35,700 bases of DNA from Candidatus Vagococcus giribetii (GTDB lineage: Bacteria > Bacillota > Bacilli > Lactobacillales > Vagococcaceae), in assembly GCF_017316185.1 (NCBI RefSeq), contig NZ_JAFLVX010000014.1, positions 345 to 36,044 of the forward strand, read 5' to 3'. Numbering within the stretch: the first letter of the stretch is position 1; every line of letters begins with the position of its first letter. Shown here piece after piece: positions 16,525 through 24,912 of the stretch. The translations under genes and the position numbers were made by a program. The notes beneath the pieces are model-generated. The model was not told where the DNA came from and ran no database searches. It saw only the letters and a list, made by a program, of their open reading frames with translations.

Positions 16525-19036
16525 TTGGATGAATAACTTGATAGCTTTTCATCAATGCTTGAGAAATCATAAGTCTTCGTGGATAAACTAAGTATCGAGG
16601 GTACCAAACAGGTTTAAACTTGTTTTTGTATTGTCTTAATCCTTTGAAGGAATACAAACTAGAGGAATGTTGGTAAATACTTGTTGTAATGGTACTTAGT
16701 AAACCATTTGTTCTTTCATAACTACTTGAAAGAGGTGCCATACCTAAGTTAAAGACTTGATACTCATTTTCTTTTGACCAAAGGATGAGATGTAAGTAGA
16801 GTAAGTCCATCATTGGGATATTATCATGCTCTCTCCAACGAATTAAATCCACTGAGATTTTACCTTCTGTATAAGTTGGCATCATCGAAGCAAAAGCAAT
16901 CACTTGACCTTCTTTGGTTCTAATAGTGGCGATGTCTTGTTTTAATAAATAAGTATCACCAAAGTTTCCTAAAGAAAAACTCATTTCTTTTCGATGACCA
17001 AGCCATTCAGTTGATATTGGTCGTAATTCTTCAATTAATTCTTTAGAAGAAGGTTCAACTTGGAAACTTAATTCCTCTTGTTCTTGCTTATTCAATAACT
17101 GACGGAACACTTTGCCTTTGTTACCAGATGTTTTAAAGCTTGTTACGTCTACTTCAGCTTCTTCTCCTAAGTTAAAGAGAGTGTAGTTAAATTCAGTGTA
17201 GATATGAATATTCTCTGTTCCTGTTTGATAAAAAATAATTTCTTTCCCAATTTTAGTCGCATAATCATGAAGATCTTTAATGAAAGGGAAAAAGTTTTCG
17301 TTATTACCAACAGGGTCTCCTAAAATAAGGACAAAGTAGGTTGTTTCTTGGTAGATACAACCAACACCTAGTAATGTATTGACTAGAACTTTGTTTGAAG
17401 GTAAAAAGCCTAAGTTTGCTAGGTTGCTACCTGTATAGTCTGTAATGACTGTTTCAAATTCGGTTACCTCACTACTCATATTGGGTTCGAAGACCAATGT
17501 TGAGAAAGTATATTTATGACGCAAACGGTAGCGATTTAGTAAAATATAAGTAAACCAAACAGCTGAAAGGCCTAAAACATAATAGATAAAGCCTTTAAAG
17601 AGTTCTAAATCATAAGCACTAGCAGTGTCGTAGATGGATTGAATATTGAAAGCAAGTAGCAGTAATGTTAGTAGCCAAATAACTTTTTCACGTCGATAGC
17701 GAACGGTTAAATAAACAGAAAAGTTCTTACGTGATAAGATCAAAACAAGCATTAGAACCACAGTGAAAATTAGACCTTCTACAAACAATAATTGATTAAA
17801 TAAAACAATTTGACTAATGAGGGTTAGTGAAAGAAGGATTAGTAAGTTACGATAAGCTTCCTTTGACCCATAATACAAGCCAACTAAGTTAGGTATCAAG
17901 TAAGTGCTAGCTAATAAGTAGACGACTGATAATACAGCAAAGACAATATTAGTTGTATCACTTGATACGTAGAAAACACCAAAGAATGAATCTTGGAAGA
18001 AGAAAAATCCGCCAATTAGAAAGAGAATAATAATAAACCAACGAATTAATATTTGAACTCGCTTTTTAGTGATATCCACAAAAATCGTACCGAATTCCCG
18101 AGTGAATAAAACCATTTCATCTTTTTCATTGAGCTTATCTTTTAGAATTAATTGAAGCTCGCTAATAGATAAGATTAAGCCAATTAAGAAAGGCAAGATG
18201 TAGTAAGCTAAGCGATAAAATACTAAAGCAAGTAAGACGGCACTTTTGCTTTCGTTAAACTGTTGCGTCATACCTAGTAAAAAGATAACGTCAAATGCGC
18301 CTAAACCACCAGGCACCATACTAATAAGACCAGCAATAGCAGCAACAATAAAGACACTTTCCATTTGCCAGAAATTCACATGGACGCCTACAAATCTAAG
18401 AGATAAGAACATGACGATTCCGACAAATAAGTAATCAAGCACAGATACGACCGTGTATTTTAAACTTAAAAAGCGGTCACTTGGTACAGGTGGCTTGGCA
18501 ATGGTAAAGATTAAAAAGACAGGTAGTAGTCCTGCTAAGATAAATAAAGCTACCTTCAATAAAGGATTACTATCCAGTAAACTGGAAGCTGAAAAAACAT
18601 CAAAGAGCACTAAAAAGGACAGGACCCCAATCCCTGTTAACATCGATAAAAGTAGCAGAGAGATGTTCTTTTTCAACTCTGTTTTTTCTTTATCTGTTTC
18701 AATAAAATTTTGGAAGTAATTATACCTAATACTTGAGCCAACAATCCCACCAAAACCAATTAAGGTATTAAGTGAGTTGATAATCCAACTCATCTTCATG
18801 GTCTTAAGCCAAGGAACCTTTAATTTTTGGGAACGAATCAGGACGACGTCATACAGACTCAGTATCCAAATCCCCGCAAAACTAACGAGTAGTAACACCG
18901 CAATCGATGTGAAAGATCTGTTTTGAATAACGTGAAACACATCTTTAAAATTGATTGACGCAAGCTCTGTTTTTAGTTTCCATGCTGATAGGATAAAAAT
19001 CCCGAAAGCAACAAAAAACTTAATAAATTTTTTCAA
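16520..19036 (-). CDS. mprF: Phosphatidylglycerol lysyltransferase/flippase MprF
   Basis: An 838-residue bifunctional membrane protein. Residues 1 to about 510 hold many hydrophobic helices (flippase part), including the conserved GFGGIVGSSIRYNYF and SMVPGGLGAFDVIFLLG. Residues about 520-838 form the cytoplasmic DUF2156 synthase domain with the blocks FEPNMSSEV and ISVDLIRWREHDNIPMMDLL. It transfers an aminoacyl group from aminoacyl-tRNA to phosphatidylglycerol and flips the product, lowering surface charge and susceptibility to cationic peptides. Lysine is the usual group; the sequence alone does not prove it. The start is TTG at 19036 with AAAGGAGAGG six bases upstream; no ATG is nearby in frame. 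Monocistronic. Confidence 0.93.
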   Translation of the reverse strand: MKKFIKFFVAFGIFILSAWKLKTELASINFKDVFHVIQNRSFTSIAVLLLVSFAGIWILSLYDVVLIRSQKLKVPWLKTMKMSWIINSLNTLIGFGGIVGSSIRYNYFQNFIETDKEKTELKKNISLLLLSMLTGIGVLSFLVLFDVFSASSLLDSNPLLKVALFILAGLLPVFLIFTIAKPPVPSDRFLSLKYTVVSVLDYLFVGIVMFLSLRFVGVHVNFWQMESVFIVAAIAGLISMVPGGLGAFDVIFLLGMTQQFNESKSAVLLALVFYRLAYYILPFLIGLILSISELQLILKDKLNEKDEMVLFTREFGTIFVDITKKRVQILIRWFIIILFLIGGFFFFQDSFFGVFYVSSDTTNIVFAVLSVVYLLASTYLIPNLVGLYYGSKEAYRNLLILLSLTLISQIVLFNQLLFVEGLIFTVVLMLVLILSRKNFSVYLTVRYRREKVIWLLTLLLLAFNIQSIYDTASAYDLELFKGFIYYVLGLSAVWFTYILLNRYRLRHKYTFSTLVFEPNMSSEVTEFETVITDYTGSNLANLGFLPSNKVLVNTLLGVGCIYQETTYFVLILGDPVGNNENFFPFIKDLHDYATKIGKEIIFYQTGTENIHIYTEFNYTLFNLGEEAEVDVTSFKTSGNKGKVFRQLLNKQEQEELSFQVEPSSKELIEELRPISTEWLGHRKEMSFSLGNFGDTYLLKQDIATIRTKEGQVIAFASMMPTYTEGKISVDLIRWREHDNIPMMDLLYLHLILWSKENEYQVFNLGMAPLSSSYERTNGLLSTITTSIYQHSSSLYSFKGLRQYKNKFKPVWYPRYLVYPRRLMISQALMKSYQVIHPK

Positions 19037-19072
19037 TGTTGACCTCTCCTTTATGAATTAAATAACCTTATC

Positions 19073-19078
19073 ATTATA
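19073..19078 (-). promoter_or_regulatory. Putative -10 element of mprF
   Basis: A perfect TATAAT on the minus strand lies 37 bp upstream of the mprF TTG start. I see no good -35 at 16-18 bp, so the promoter is only partly supported. Confidence 0.35.
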
Positions 19079-19130
19079 CTACCAGTTAAGGGAAAGGTGG
19101 TAAATAGTAAAGGTGGTTTAAATAAAAAAA

Positions 19131-19164
19131 TAACAGACTAAGTCACAAGAGACTTAGTCTGTTA
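19131..19164 (-). terminator. Terminator of pepV
   Basis: A 14-bp perfect stem, TAACAGACTAAGTC (19131-19144) with GACTTAGTCTGTTA (19151-19164), six-base loop. On the minus strand it is followed by a TTATTTTTTTATTT tract, so it ends transcription of pepV. Confidence 0.88.
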
Positions 19165-19169
19165 ATGGA

Positions 19170-20510
19170 TTAATCTTGTTTACCACATAAGCGGTAAATA
19201 GCTTCTGCATAGATTTCCATGGTTTTTTCCATTTCATCCAGTTGCCAAACTTCATTGGCTTGGTGCATAGTGTCTTTTGTATCTTTAAACATTGCACCAA
19301 ACGCAACGCAATTGTTCATAGTTCTAGCATAAGTTGCTCCACCAGAAATGAGAGGTTCACCAACTTCACCAGTCATATCTTGATAGGTATTAAGAAGTGT
19401 AGTCACTAATTCAGAGTCTTTTGGTACATAAAGAGAATCTAAGAAATCAAACTCGTTGTAGACTAAGCCGTATTCAGCTACTTTTTTAGTTAAGGTAGCT
19501 ACTAATTCGTTTTTATCAATCGTTACTGGAATTCTAATATCAATCCCAATTTTAGTTTCATCTTCATTAATTGAAACAGTCGCAGCATTAAAAGTTAATT
19601 TTCCTGAAGCGTCGTCCTCAATAGGACCTAAAACACTCACGCCGTTAGCATCATTTTTAACTAGCTTGCCTAAGAAATCTAAACCAGTGTGTGTATAGAA
19701 AGGAGCCATTGCTTCTGCTAAACGAGTATTCGCATTAATTCCTTCTGGTGCATCTTTTGAGTGAATGGCTTTTCCTTTAACGATAATCCCATCATCTGTT
19801 TGAGTAAAGTCATAACAAAGAGCTTCCAGTTCTTTAGCAACTTCCTCTTTTTTATCTCCTGTATAAGTTGCTGTATCAGGTACCACATTAAGGGCATTAC
19901 CACCTGTTAAAGTAAAATCAGATGTGCCTTCACCAGTTAAATAAACTTGAAGTAATCCTTTTTCAGCAAATATCACAGGGAAGTTAGCATCAGGAGCAAT
20001 TCCCATATCTACGCCTTTTTCTTTTTTATGGTATTGATCCATGCAACGCCATAAATTTTCTTCGTCTGTTCCAAAAATAAAGCGAATTTTTTTAGTTAAT
20101 GTTACGCCTGAATCAAGTAAAGATTTCACTGCGTAAAGAGCAGCGATTGTAGGACCTTTATCATCTTGAACACCACGACCATAGATCGCACCGTCTTTAA
20201 TGGTTGCTTCAAAAGGTGGTGTGTCCCATAAACTTTCATCTCCAGCAGGAACAACGTCTAAATGGCATAACACACCAAATAATTCTTCACCTTCGCCAAT
20301 TTCAGCGTATCCATAGTAGCCGTCTGGATCAATAAATGTGGTAAATCCTTCTTCTTCAAATAATGCCAGACCTTCTTTTAAGGCATCTAAAATGTCTTGA
20401 CCAAAAGGAGCACCTTCTACAGCGTCTTGTAAAAATGATGGTACTTTAACTAAGCGCTGCAAAGAAGTAATTGCCTCTTGTTTGTGTGCGTCTGTAATAA
20501 ATGTTTTCAT
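19170..20510 (-). CDS. pepV: Dipeptidase PepV (M20 metallopeptidase)
   Basis: A 446-residue zinc dipeptidase of the M20 family that hydrolyses a broad range of dipeptides in the cytoplasm. The first metal site is GVLCHLDVVPAGD (His83, Asp85), the bridging aspartate lies in YGRGVQDDKGP, and the catalytic glutamate pair is in FGTDEENLW (Glu150, Glu151). PDANFPVIFAEKGLL and the late TMHQANE histidine block are also typical of lactic acid bacterial PepV. The start is the ATG at 20510, with AAAGGTGA a few bases upstream; the preceding TTG lies too close to that site. It is a single-gene unit with its own terminator. Confidence 0.93.
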   Translation of the reverse strand: MKTFITDAHKQEAITSLQRLVKVPSFLQDAVEGAPFGQDILDALKEGLALFEEEGFTTFIDPDGYYGYAEIGEGEELFGVLCHLDVVPAGDESLWDTPPFEATIKDGAIYGRGVQDDKGPTIAALYAVKSLLDSGVTLTKKIRFIFGTDEENLWRCMDQYHKKEKGVDMGIAPDANFPVIFAEKGLLQVYLTGEGTSDFTLTGGNALNVVPDTATYTGDKKEEVAKELEALCYDFTQTDDGIIVKGKAIHSKDAPEGINANTRLAEAMAPFYTHTGLDFLGKLVKNDANGVSVLGPIEDDASGKLTFNAATVSINEDETKIGIDIRIPVTIDKNELVATLTKKVAEYGLVYNEFDFLDSLYVPKDSELVTTLLNTYQDMTGEVGEPLISGGATYARTMNNCVAFGAMFKDTKDTMHQANEVWQLDEMEKTMEIYAEAIYRLCGKQD

Positions 20511-20838
20511 CAAATCACCTTTACCTTTCTTTATCTTCTATAATACTGCTAAAAGGCCTAAATAGACAGCAGTTCCCACAAAAAATGAGTAATAAGAGCT
20601 TATCACTATTGCTAACGAAAGCAAACGTCAATTGATAAGTATTAGTAAACACTTTTCGTTATTATAGAAAGCCTTTACATAACTATTTTACCTGATAAAT
20701 AAAACAATGAATGTTATGATCCTTTTTTTCTCATAGTGTTTTAATTTATTCTAATAATGAGATGGAACAGTCGTTTGATAAGTTAAAAAAACACTAAAGA
20801 TAGCCTTGAAGCTTTCTTTAGTGTCTTGTATTCACTAC
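20511..20838. other. 328-bp intergenic region between pepV and the channel gene
   Basis: I see no convincing gene on either strand. It holds the pepV ribosome binding site, leftward candidate -10 hexamers for pepV (for example TATAAT on the minus strand at 20662-20667) and the channel-gene terminator at 20791-20824. A weak inverted repeat, GCTTATCA (20598-20605) and TGATAAGT (20633-20640), matches at 7 of 8 positions; I assign it no role. Confidence 0.5.
20784..20824 (-). terminator. Terminator of the potassium channel gene
   Basis: ACACTAAAGATAGC (20791-20804) pairs with GCTTTCTTTAGTGT (20811-20824) except for one T-T mismatch. On the minus strand a T tract (20785-20790, complement of A's) follows, directly after the channel gene. 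Confidence 0.82.
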
Positions 20839-21201
20839 TTATGTTTCTTCTGTTTCTGATGACTCTTTGTGTTGGTTTTTCATTCTAAATTGGACGAGTT
20901 CTCGAGCAATAACCCCAACAGATAAACTGACTAAACCGAGTCCTAGTATACCGTAAATAACGGTGAAAATTTTACCAATATCTGTGACAGGGTGTAAATC
21001 ACCATAACCAATGGTAGCAAGGGTCACGAAACTAAAGTAAAAGGAATCGACAAAGGTCATATCTTCTACAAAATGATAAAAGAAGGTGCCCATGAGCATA
21101 ATCAAAGTTGTTGCAGCAAGTAATGCTTTTGTTTCTTCTTTCTTAAAACATAATTTAAGGCATCTACCTAGGCTTTTAAAGCCAATGAGAAGACTTAACA
21201 T
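20839..21201 (-). CDS. Small two-helix potassium channel protein
   Basis: A 120-residue ion channel of the Ion_trans_2 type. It has a first membrane helix (about 28-46), a pore loop with the selectivity filter TIGYGD (63-68), a second helix (about 75-100) and a short charged C-terminus (KNQHKESSETEET). Tetramers of such proteins conduct K+. No RCK or other ligand-binding domain follows, so gating cannot be read from sequence. The start is the ATG at 21201, with AGGTGG seven bases upstream, rather than the TTG at 21219 that precedes that site. Single gene, divergent from the lipoprotein gene. Confidence 0.88.
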   Translation of the reverse strand: MLSLLIGFKSLGRCLKLCFKKEETKALLAATTLIMLMGTFFYHFVEDMTFVDSFYFSFVTLATIGYGDLHPVTDIGKIFTVIYGILGLGLVSLSVGVIARELVQFRMKNQHKESSETEET

Positions 21202-21304
21202 AAAAAAACCACCTATCAAAAAAATTTGTTTCTATTGGACTATCTTAACATACTTCTTTGGTAATATTGAGGGGAAAGTGAGTAGAGAAAATGGAAATAA
21301 AAAG

Positions 21305-21313
21305 TGGTATGAT
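21305..21313 (+). promoter_or_regulatory. Extended -10 promoter element of the lipoprotein gene
   Basis: TGGTATGAT matches an extended -10 (TGn plus TATGAT at 21308-21313), 36 bp before the ATG. No clear -35 is seen, which such promoters can lack. Confidence 0.35.
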
Positions 21314-21349
21314 AGACGAGAAAAAAGTACACGAGAAGTGGGGATTTAG

Positions 21350-22102
21350 ATGAAGCGAATAAGTCGAGTAGTGATTGCTTTTAGTTTGTTATTTCTATTA
21401 ACAAGCTGTGGCTCAAAAGATAAGGAAGAACCTAAAAAAAGAGAAGTTGCTGAAAGAATTAATTGGGAGCTAGTCAAGCAAGTGTCAGGTGTGTGGTTGG
21501 GTGAAGGTGAAAAAGAGAAAAAAGTGTATACTATTGCCTTTAAAGATCATGAACTATTTATTAATAATGAAGCTCTAGAAGTAACAGGAACGGAAAAAAA
21601 CATGGTCCTGACTCAAACGGAGAAGGGGAAGATTTTCTTCTATGATTTCCAAATAGAAGGAGATGAGTTGACTGTTATGCCTTCTTTTCCAGTTAAGGAA
21701 GGTCAAACAGGAGGAGTACTAGCTCCTTTTAAATTAGTTCCGATTCAGCATAAGGAAGTTGAAAAACGCAATGGTCATGAGGAAGATGTCGTGACGTATG
21801 AAAAAGCTTGGCAAGACATGTATGCTCTTTATAACGAACAGACACCATTTTCTTTAAGCATCACTCAGTACACAAAAGAAGGAGACCCTATTTTTGAGCA
21901 AGTGACATTTGATGGGACGCAGTTGTCTTATACTCATGATAATACAAAGGATAAATTTGGTGAAAAAGACGTTAAAAATTGGCACTACAAACAACTAGAT
22001 TATAAAGAAAAACAAGGGGCAGATAACAAGGGAACAAAGGCTTTTATCTTATCTGAACCTGTTGAAAAAGAGGCGGATAAAGAAGTAGTTTTTGACTGGT
22101 AA
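21350..22102 (+). CDS. Putative secreted lipoprotein of unknown function
   Basis: A 250-residue protein with a lipoprotein signal: basic MKRISR, hydrophobic core, lipobox LTSC with Cys20 as the lipidated residue, then a charged linker (GSKDKEEPKKRE). It should be anchored to the outer face of the membrane. The mature part is rich in Lys, Glu and aromatic residues; a short stretch SGVWLGEGEKEKKVYTIAF and later beta-like strands suggest a beta-rich domain similar in feel to small-ligand-binding or lipocalin-like folds, but I recognise no family. It stands alone between the channel gene and a GNAT gene. Confidence 0.75.
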   Translation: MKRISRVVIAFSLLFLLTSCGSKDKEEPKKREVAERINWELVKQVSGVWLGEGEKEKKVYTIAFKDHELFINNEALEVTGTEKNMVLTQTEKGKIFFYDFQIEGDELTVMPSFPVKEGQTGGVLAPFKLVPIQHKEVEKRNGHEEDVVTYEKAWQDMYALYNEQTPFSLSITQYTKEGDPIFEQVTFDGTQLSYTHDNTKDKFGEKDVKNWHYKQLDYKEKQGADNKGTKAFILSEPVEKEADKEVVFDW

Positions 22103-22132
22103 ATTTATCACAAAATTTTGAGCAATTCATAG

Positions 22133-22160
22133 TTAAAAATTCGAGGGTGCGTGCTATACT
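22133..22160 (+). promoter_or_regulatory. Putative promoter of the GNAT gene at 22189
   Basis: TTAAAA (22133-22138) and TATACT (22155-22160) are 16 bp apart, and TGC precedes the -10 (extended -10). The -35 is weak. Confidence 0.4.
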
Positions 22161-22188
22161 GAATCATCAAATTTGGAGGAAGTGAAGT

Positions 22189-22650
22189 ATGCACTTAGTG
22201 AGTTACACGGAAGAATCATGGAAAGACATTGAGGCTTATCAATTAGATGATGCCTCATATACTGGTATACCAAAAGAAATCATTCTAGCTAATAAAGATA
22301 AAGAAGATTTCTATCCTATTTTATGTTTCAAGGAGGATCGATTAGTGTGCTTTTTTGCTTTAGATGGCAGCAGTGATCGAGAGGTTTATACAACAAATGA
22401 GAAGAGCTTTTTGATTCGAGCTTTTTCAACGGATTCAAGGGAAGTTCGAAAAGGTTATGCGACGCAAAGTTTGACTGAATTAGTCGTCTTCTTAAATAGT
22501 AATTTTGCCGGTATAAATGAAATCGTGCTAGGTGTGAATGAAAAAAATCCTAATGCTCATAAGATGTATTTAAAAGCAGGATTTATAGATACTGAAAAGA
22601 AACATTTAGGGCCAAGAGGCTACCAACATGTTATGCAGTTAAGATTTTAA
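22189..22650 (+). CDS. GNAT-family N-acetyltransferase
   Basis: A 153-residue GNAT enzyme. The strand FLIRAFSTDS leads into the acetyl-CoA loop EVRKGYATQSL, and GVNEKNPNAHKMYLKAGF is the typical second half with the Asn and Tyr that often contact the cofactor. This resembles the RimJ/RimL-like subgroup, but the substrate is unknown. The ATG at 22189 has GGAGG ten bases upstream. A terminator follows, so it is monocistronic. Confidence 0.82.
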   Translation: MHLVSYTEESWKDIEAYQLDDASYTGIPKEIILANKDKEDFYPILCFKEDRLVCFFALDGSSDREVYTTNEKSFLIRAFSTDSREVRKGYATQSLTELVVFLNSNFAGINEIVLGVNEKNPNAHKMYLKAGFIDTEKKHLGPRGYQHVMQLRF

Positions 22651-22661
22651 TAGAAATGTTT

Positions 22662-22697
22662 AACAGATTATTCTTTTTTAGGATAATCTGTTTTTTT
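22662..22697 (+). terminator. Terminator after the GNAT gene
   Basis: AACAGATTAT (22662-22671) pairs with ATAATCTGTT (22683-22692), extended inward by a G-U and a G-C pair, and is followed by a T tract to 22697. Confidence 0.82.
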
Positions 22698-22710
22698 ACT
22701 AAAGTTGTTA

Positions 22711-22716
22711 TATAAT
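22711..22716 (+). promoter_or_regulatory. Putative -10 element of glpP
   Basis: A perfect TATAAT lies 24 bp upstream of the glpP GTG. The matching -35 would fall inside the preceding terminator (CTGTTT at 22688-22693, 17-bp spacer). Confidence 0.4.
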
Positions 22717-22740
22717 TAATAGTAGAAAAGAGGGATGTCA

Positions 22741-23310
22741 GTGAGAGAGGTTAATATATACGATAAGTTAAGTAATAACCCAATTATTGCAGCAATCAAA
22801 GATGAAAAAGACTTAGAGGCGGTCCTTGAATCAGATGTAGAAGTTATTTTTGTACTTCAGTCTTCCTTACTAACGATTAAGGAAGTGTCAAAAAAAATTG
22901 AACAGAGTGGAAAAGTTGGCTTTGTTCATATGGGACTTGTCAAAGGTTTATCTGATGATGAAGTTGGTTTGCGTTATTTGAAAGAGAATACTTCTTTTTC
23001 AGGGATTATTTCGACAAAATGGCCTCAACTGGTAAGAGCTCAAGCCTTAGGTTTTATGACTGTTTATCGTATTTTTATGGTAGATTCCCTTGCCTTTAAT
23101 TCTTTAAAGAAAGCTCAAAATCCTAAGTTTCCTGATTTCATTGAAATTTTGCCCAATGCTAGTGGTAAAATTATTAAGTCAGTCAATGAACAAATCAAAC
23201 GACCTTTAATTGTGAGTGGCTTAATAACAGATAAAGAAGATGTGATTAATGCCTTGAAGCATGGGGCAATTGCTATTTCATCAACAAATAAAAAAGTATG
23301 GGAATTCTAA
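22741..23310 (+). CDS. glpP: Glycerol-3-phosphate-responsive antiterminator GlpP
   Basis: A 189-residue TIM-barrel-like protein of the G3P antiterminator family. Family blocks: FVHMGLVKGLSDDEVGLRYL, GIISTK, YRIFMVDSLAFNS, PDFIEILPNASGKII, PLIVSGLITDKEDVINAL and GAIAISSTNKKVWEF. With glycerol 3-phosphate bound, Bacillus subtilis GlpP binds the leader RNA of glp genes and prevents termination. Directly downstream is such a leader, with a long terminator hairpin (23377-23432), the likely target. I prefer the GTG at 22741, six bases after GAGGG; the ATG at 22735 abuts that ribosome binding site with no spacing. No glpK or glpF is in the window. Confidence 0.92.
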   Translation: MREVNIYDKLSNNPIIAAIKDEKDLEAVLESDVEVIFVLQSSLLTIKEVSKKIEQSGKVGFVHMGLVKGLSDDEVGLRYLKENTSFSGIISTKWPQLVRAQALGFMTVYRIFMVDSLAFNSLKKAQNPKFPDFIEILPNASGKIIKSVNEQIKRPLIVSGLITDKEDVINALKHGAIAISSTNKKVWEF

Positions 23311-23318
23311 AAAACAGA

Positions 23319-23347
23319 TTGAAAAACTTTGTGAATTATTCTATAAT
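23319..23347 (+). promoter_or_regulatory. Promoter of the glp-flavodoxin-PFOR operon
   Basis: TTGAAA (23319-23324) and a perfect TATAAT (23342-23347) are separated by exactly 17 bp, a near-consensus sigma-A promoter. It lies just after the glpP stop and about 30 bp before the leader hairpin, so transcripts starting here must pass the terminator. Confidence 0.75.
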
Positions 23348-23376
23348 ATAAGTAATAAAATAAACAGCTAGAGAAA

Positions 23377-23432
23377 AGAGCGCACAGAACGAATCTTCAC
23401 TAACGTGAGGGTTGGTTTTGTGTGCTCTTTTT
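23377..23432 (+). promoter_or_regulatory. Leader terminator, likely GlpP antitermination target
   Basis: A long hairpin in the 5' leader. The outer stem is 14 pairs (23377-23390 with 23415-23428, two G-U). After one mismatch the inner stem is 9 pairs (23392-23400 with 23405-23413, with G-U pairs), with a TAAC loop. Five T follow (23428-23432). It lies between the operon promoter and the first gene's ribosome binding site (23441-23446), 45 bp before the start codon. Position, structure and the adjacent glpP gene together support control by GlpP-mediated antitermination; GlpP binding itself is inference. Confidence 0.78.
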
Positions 23433-23454
23433 ATATTAATTGGAGGGTGGAAAA

Positions 23455-24912
23455 ATGTACGATATAACGATAATTGGCGGCGGTATCAGTGGTTCTTCCT
23501 TAGCGTATGAACTTAGTAAATATCAGGTGAAGGTTTGTTTGCTAGAAGCTGAAAATGACGTGGCAGTTAAAACAACTAAAGCAAATAGTGCCATTTTACA
23601 TGCTGGGTATGACCCAAAACCTGGTTCACTCAATGCAAAATTAAATGTGGAAGGAGCTAAGCTAGCTAAAGAAATCTGTCGAAAGTTAGATGTTCCAAGA
23701 AGACAATTAGGTTCTTTAGTAGTTGCTTTTTCAGAAGAGGATTTAGAAACTATTCGTGATTTGTATGATCGTGGTAATCAAAATGGTGCCCCTGATTTGG
23801 CTCTCTTATCAAAAGAAGAAACCCTTGCAAAAGAACCTAACTTGAACAAGGATATTTACGGTGCTTTATATGCGCCAAGTGCGGCTGTGGTGAATCCTTG
23901 GGAATATACGATTGCTATGGCTGAGGTGGCGATTCAAAATGGTGTGGACTTTTTCTTTAATCAAGAAGTAACTAACATTACTCCGGTGGCGGATTATTTT
24001 GAAATCAACACACAAGATACTTTATATCAGTCCAAATACGTTATTAATGCTGCAGGTGTCCATGCAGGTGAGATTCACGAAATGGTTGCACCTCCAACGT
24101 TTCAAACGATTCCTTGTCGAGGTGAGTATTATTTATTGGATTTAGAAGAAACAGATACGGTATCTCACATTGTTTTTCAATGCCCAACAAAAGTAGGGAA
24201 AGGCATTCTAGTGGCACCAACAACACATGGAAATATTATTGTAGGACCAAATGCAGAAAATATCCCAGATGAGTTAGTCAATACGGGGCAAGATACAGCC
24301 AATACTGCTCTTGGTTTAAAAGATGTTGCTAAAGGAGCAAGAAAAAGCATTCCTTCTATTAATTTAGGTAATTCCATTCGTAATTTTTCTGGTGTGAGAG
24401 CTAATACAGACCGCTCCGATTTTATTATTGAAGAAGTAATACCAGGATTTTTCGACATGGCAGGTATTAAGTCTCCAGGCTTAACAGCAGCACCAGCTAA
24501 TTCTCTTTACTTAATGGATTTAATGGTAGAAAAAGGACTTGTTCTAGAGGAAAAAGAAAGCTATGTGGATTCTAGAGTTCGTGTTCATTTCAATCAAGCA
24601 TCTATTGAAGAAAAACAAGCTTTAATCAAAAAAAATCCAGACTATGGTCGCATTATTTGTCGCTGTGAGAATATCACAGAAGCAGATATTAGAGAATCCC
24701 TTCATCAAACCTTACCTGCTCAATCAGTCGATGGCGTGAAAAGAAGAACCATTGCTGGTATGGGACGCTGTCAGGGTGGTTTCTGTGGACCGAGAGTCGT
24801 TGAAATCATAGCAGATGAGCTTAACCTATCACCTTTAGAAGTGGATTTAGATCGATTCAATAGTCATATCTTAGTGAGTGAATCAAAGGAGGAAGAGTCA
24901 TGTACAATGTAA
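23455..24912 (+). CDS. FAD and [2Fe-2S] glycerol-3-phosphate dehydrogenase-like protein
   Basis: A 485-residue protein. The N-terminal part is a DAO-type FAD domain (GGGISGSS at residues 8-15, KTTKANSAILHAGYDPKPGS, and the late VRANTDRSDFIIEE and GIKSPGLTAAPA). The C-terminal part is a BFD-like [2Fe-2S] domain: Cys402-X-Cys404 and Cys439-X4-Cys444 in GMGRCQGGFCG. This is the layout of GlpA-type anaerobic G3P dehydrogenases, and the GlpP-controlled leader supports G3P as substrate; a 2-hydroxyacid oxidase of the same fold is the alternative. The start is the ATG at 23455, seven bases after GGAGGG, not the TTG at 23440. The next gene overlaps its end by 13 bases, so the two proteins are probably made together. 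Confidence 0.85.
   Translation: MYDITIIGGGISGSSLAYELSKYQVKVCLLEAENDVAVKTTKANSAILHAGYDPKPGSLNAKLNVEGAKLAKEICRKLDVPRRQLGSLVVAFSEEDLETIRDLYDRGNQNGAPDLALLSKEETLAKEPNLNKDIYGALYAPSAAVVNPWEYTIAMAEVAIQNGVDFFFNQEVTNITPVADYFEINTQDTLYQSKYVINAAGVHAGEIHEMVAPPTFQTIPCRGEYYLLDLEETDTVSHIVFQCPTKVGKGILVAPTTHGNIIVGPNAENIPDELVNTGQDTANTALGLKDVAKGARKSIPSINLGNSIRNFSGVRANTDRSDFIIEEVIPGFFDMAGIKSPGLTAAPANSLYLMDLMVEKGLVLEEKESYVDSRVRVHFNQASIEEKQALIKKNPDYGRIICRCENITEADIRESLHQTLPAQSVDGVKRRTIAGMGRCQGGFCGPRVVEIIADELNLSPLEVDLDRFNSHILVSESKEEESCTM

Noticed and set aside
20598-20640. Inverted repeat GCTTATCA/TGATAAGT upstream of pepV as an operator
   Set aside because: It is 8 bp with one mismatch, the arms are 27 bp apart, and the region is AT-rich, so it may be chance.
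24900-24912. Frameshift between the GlpA-like gene and the oxidoreductase
   Set aside because: The 13-base overlap with a GGAGG site is ordinary translational coupling; each protein is complete with its own family ends.
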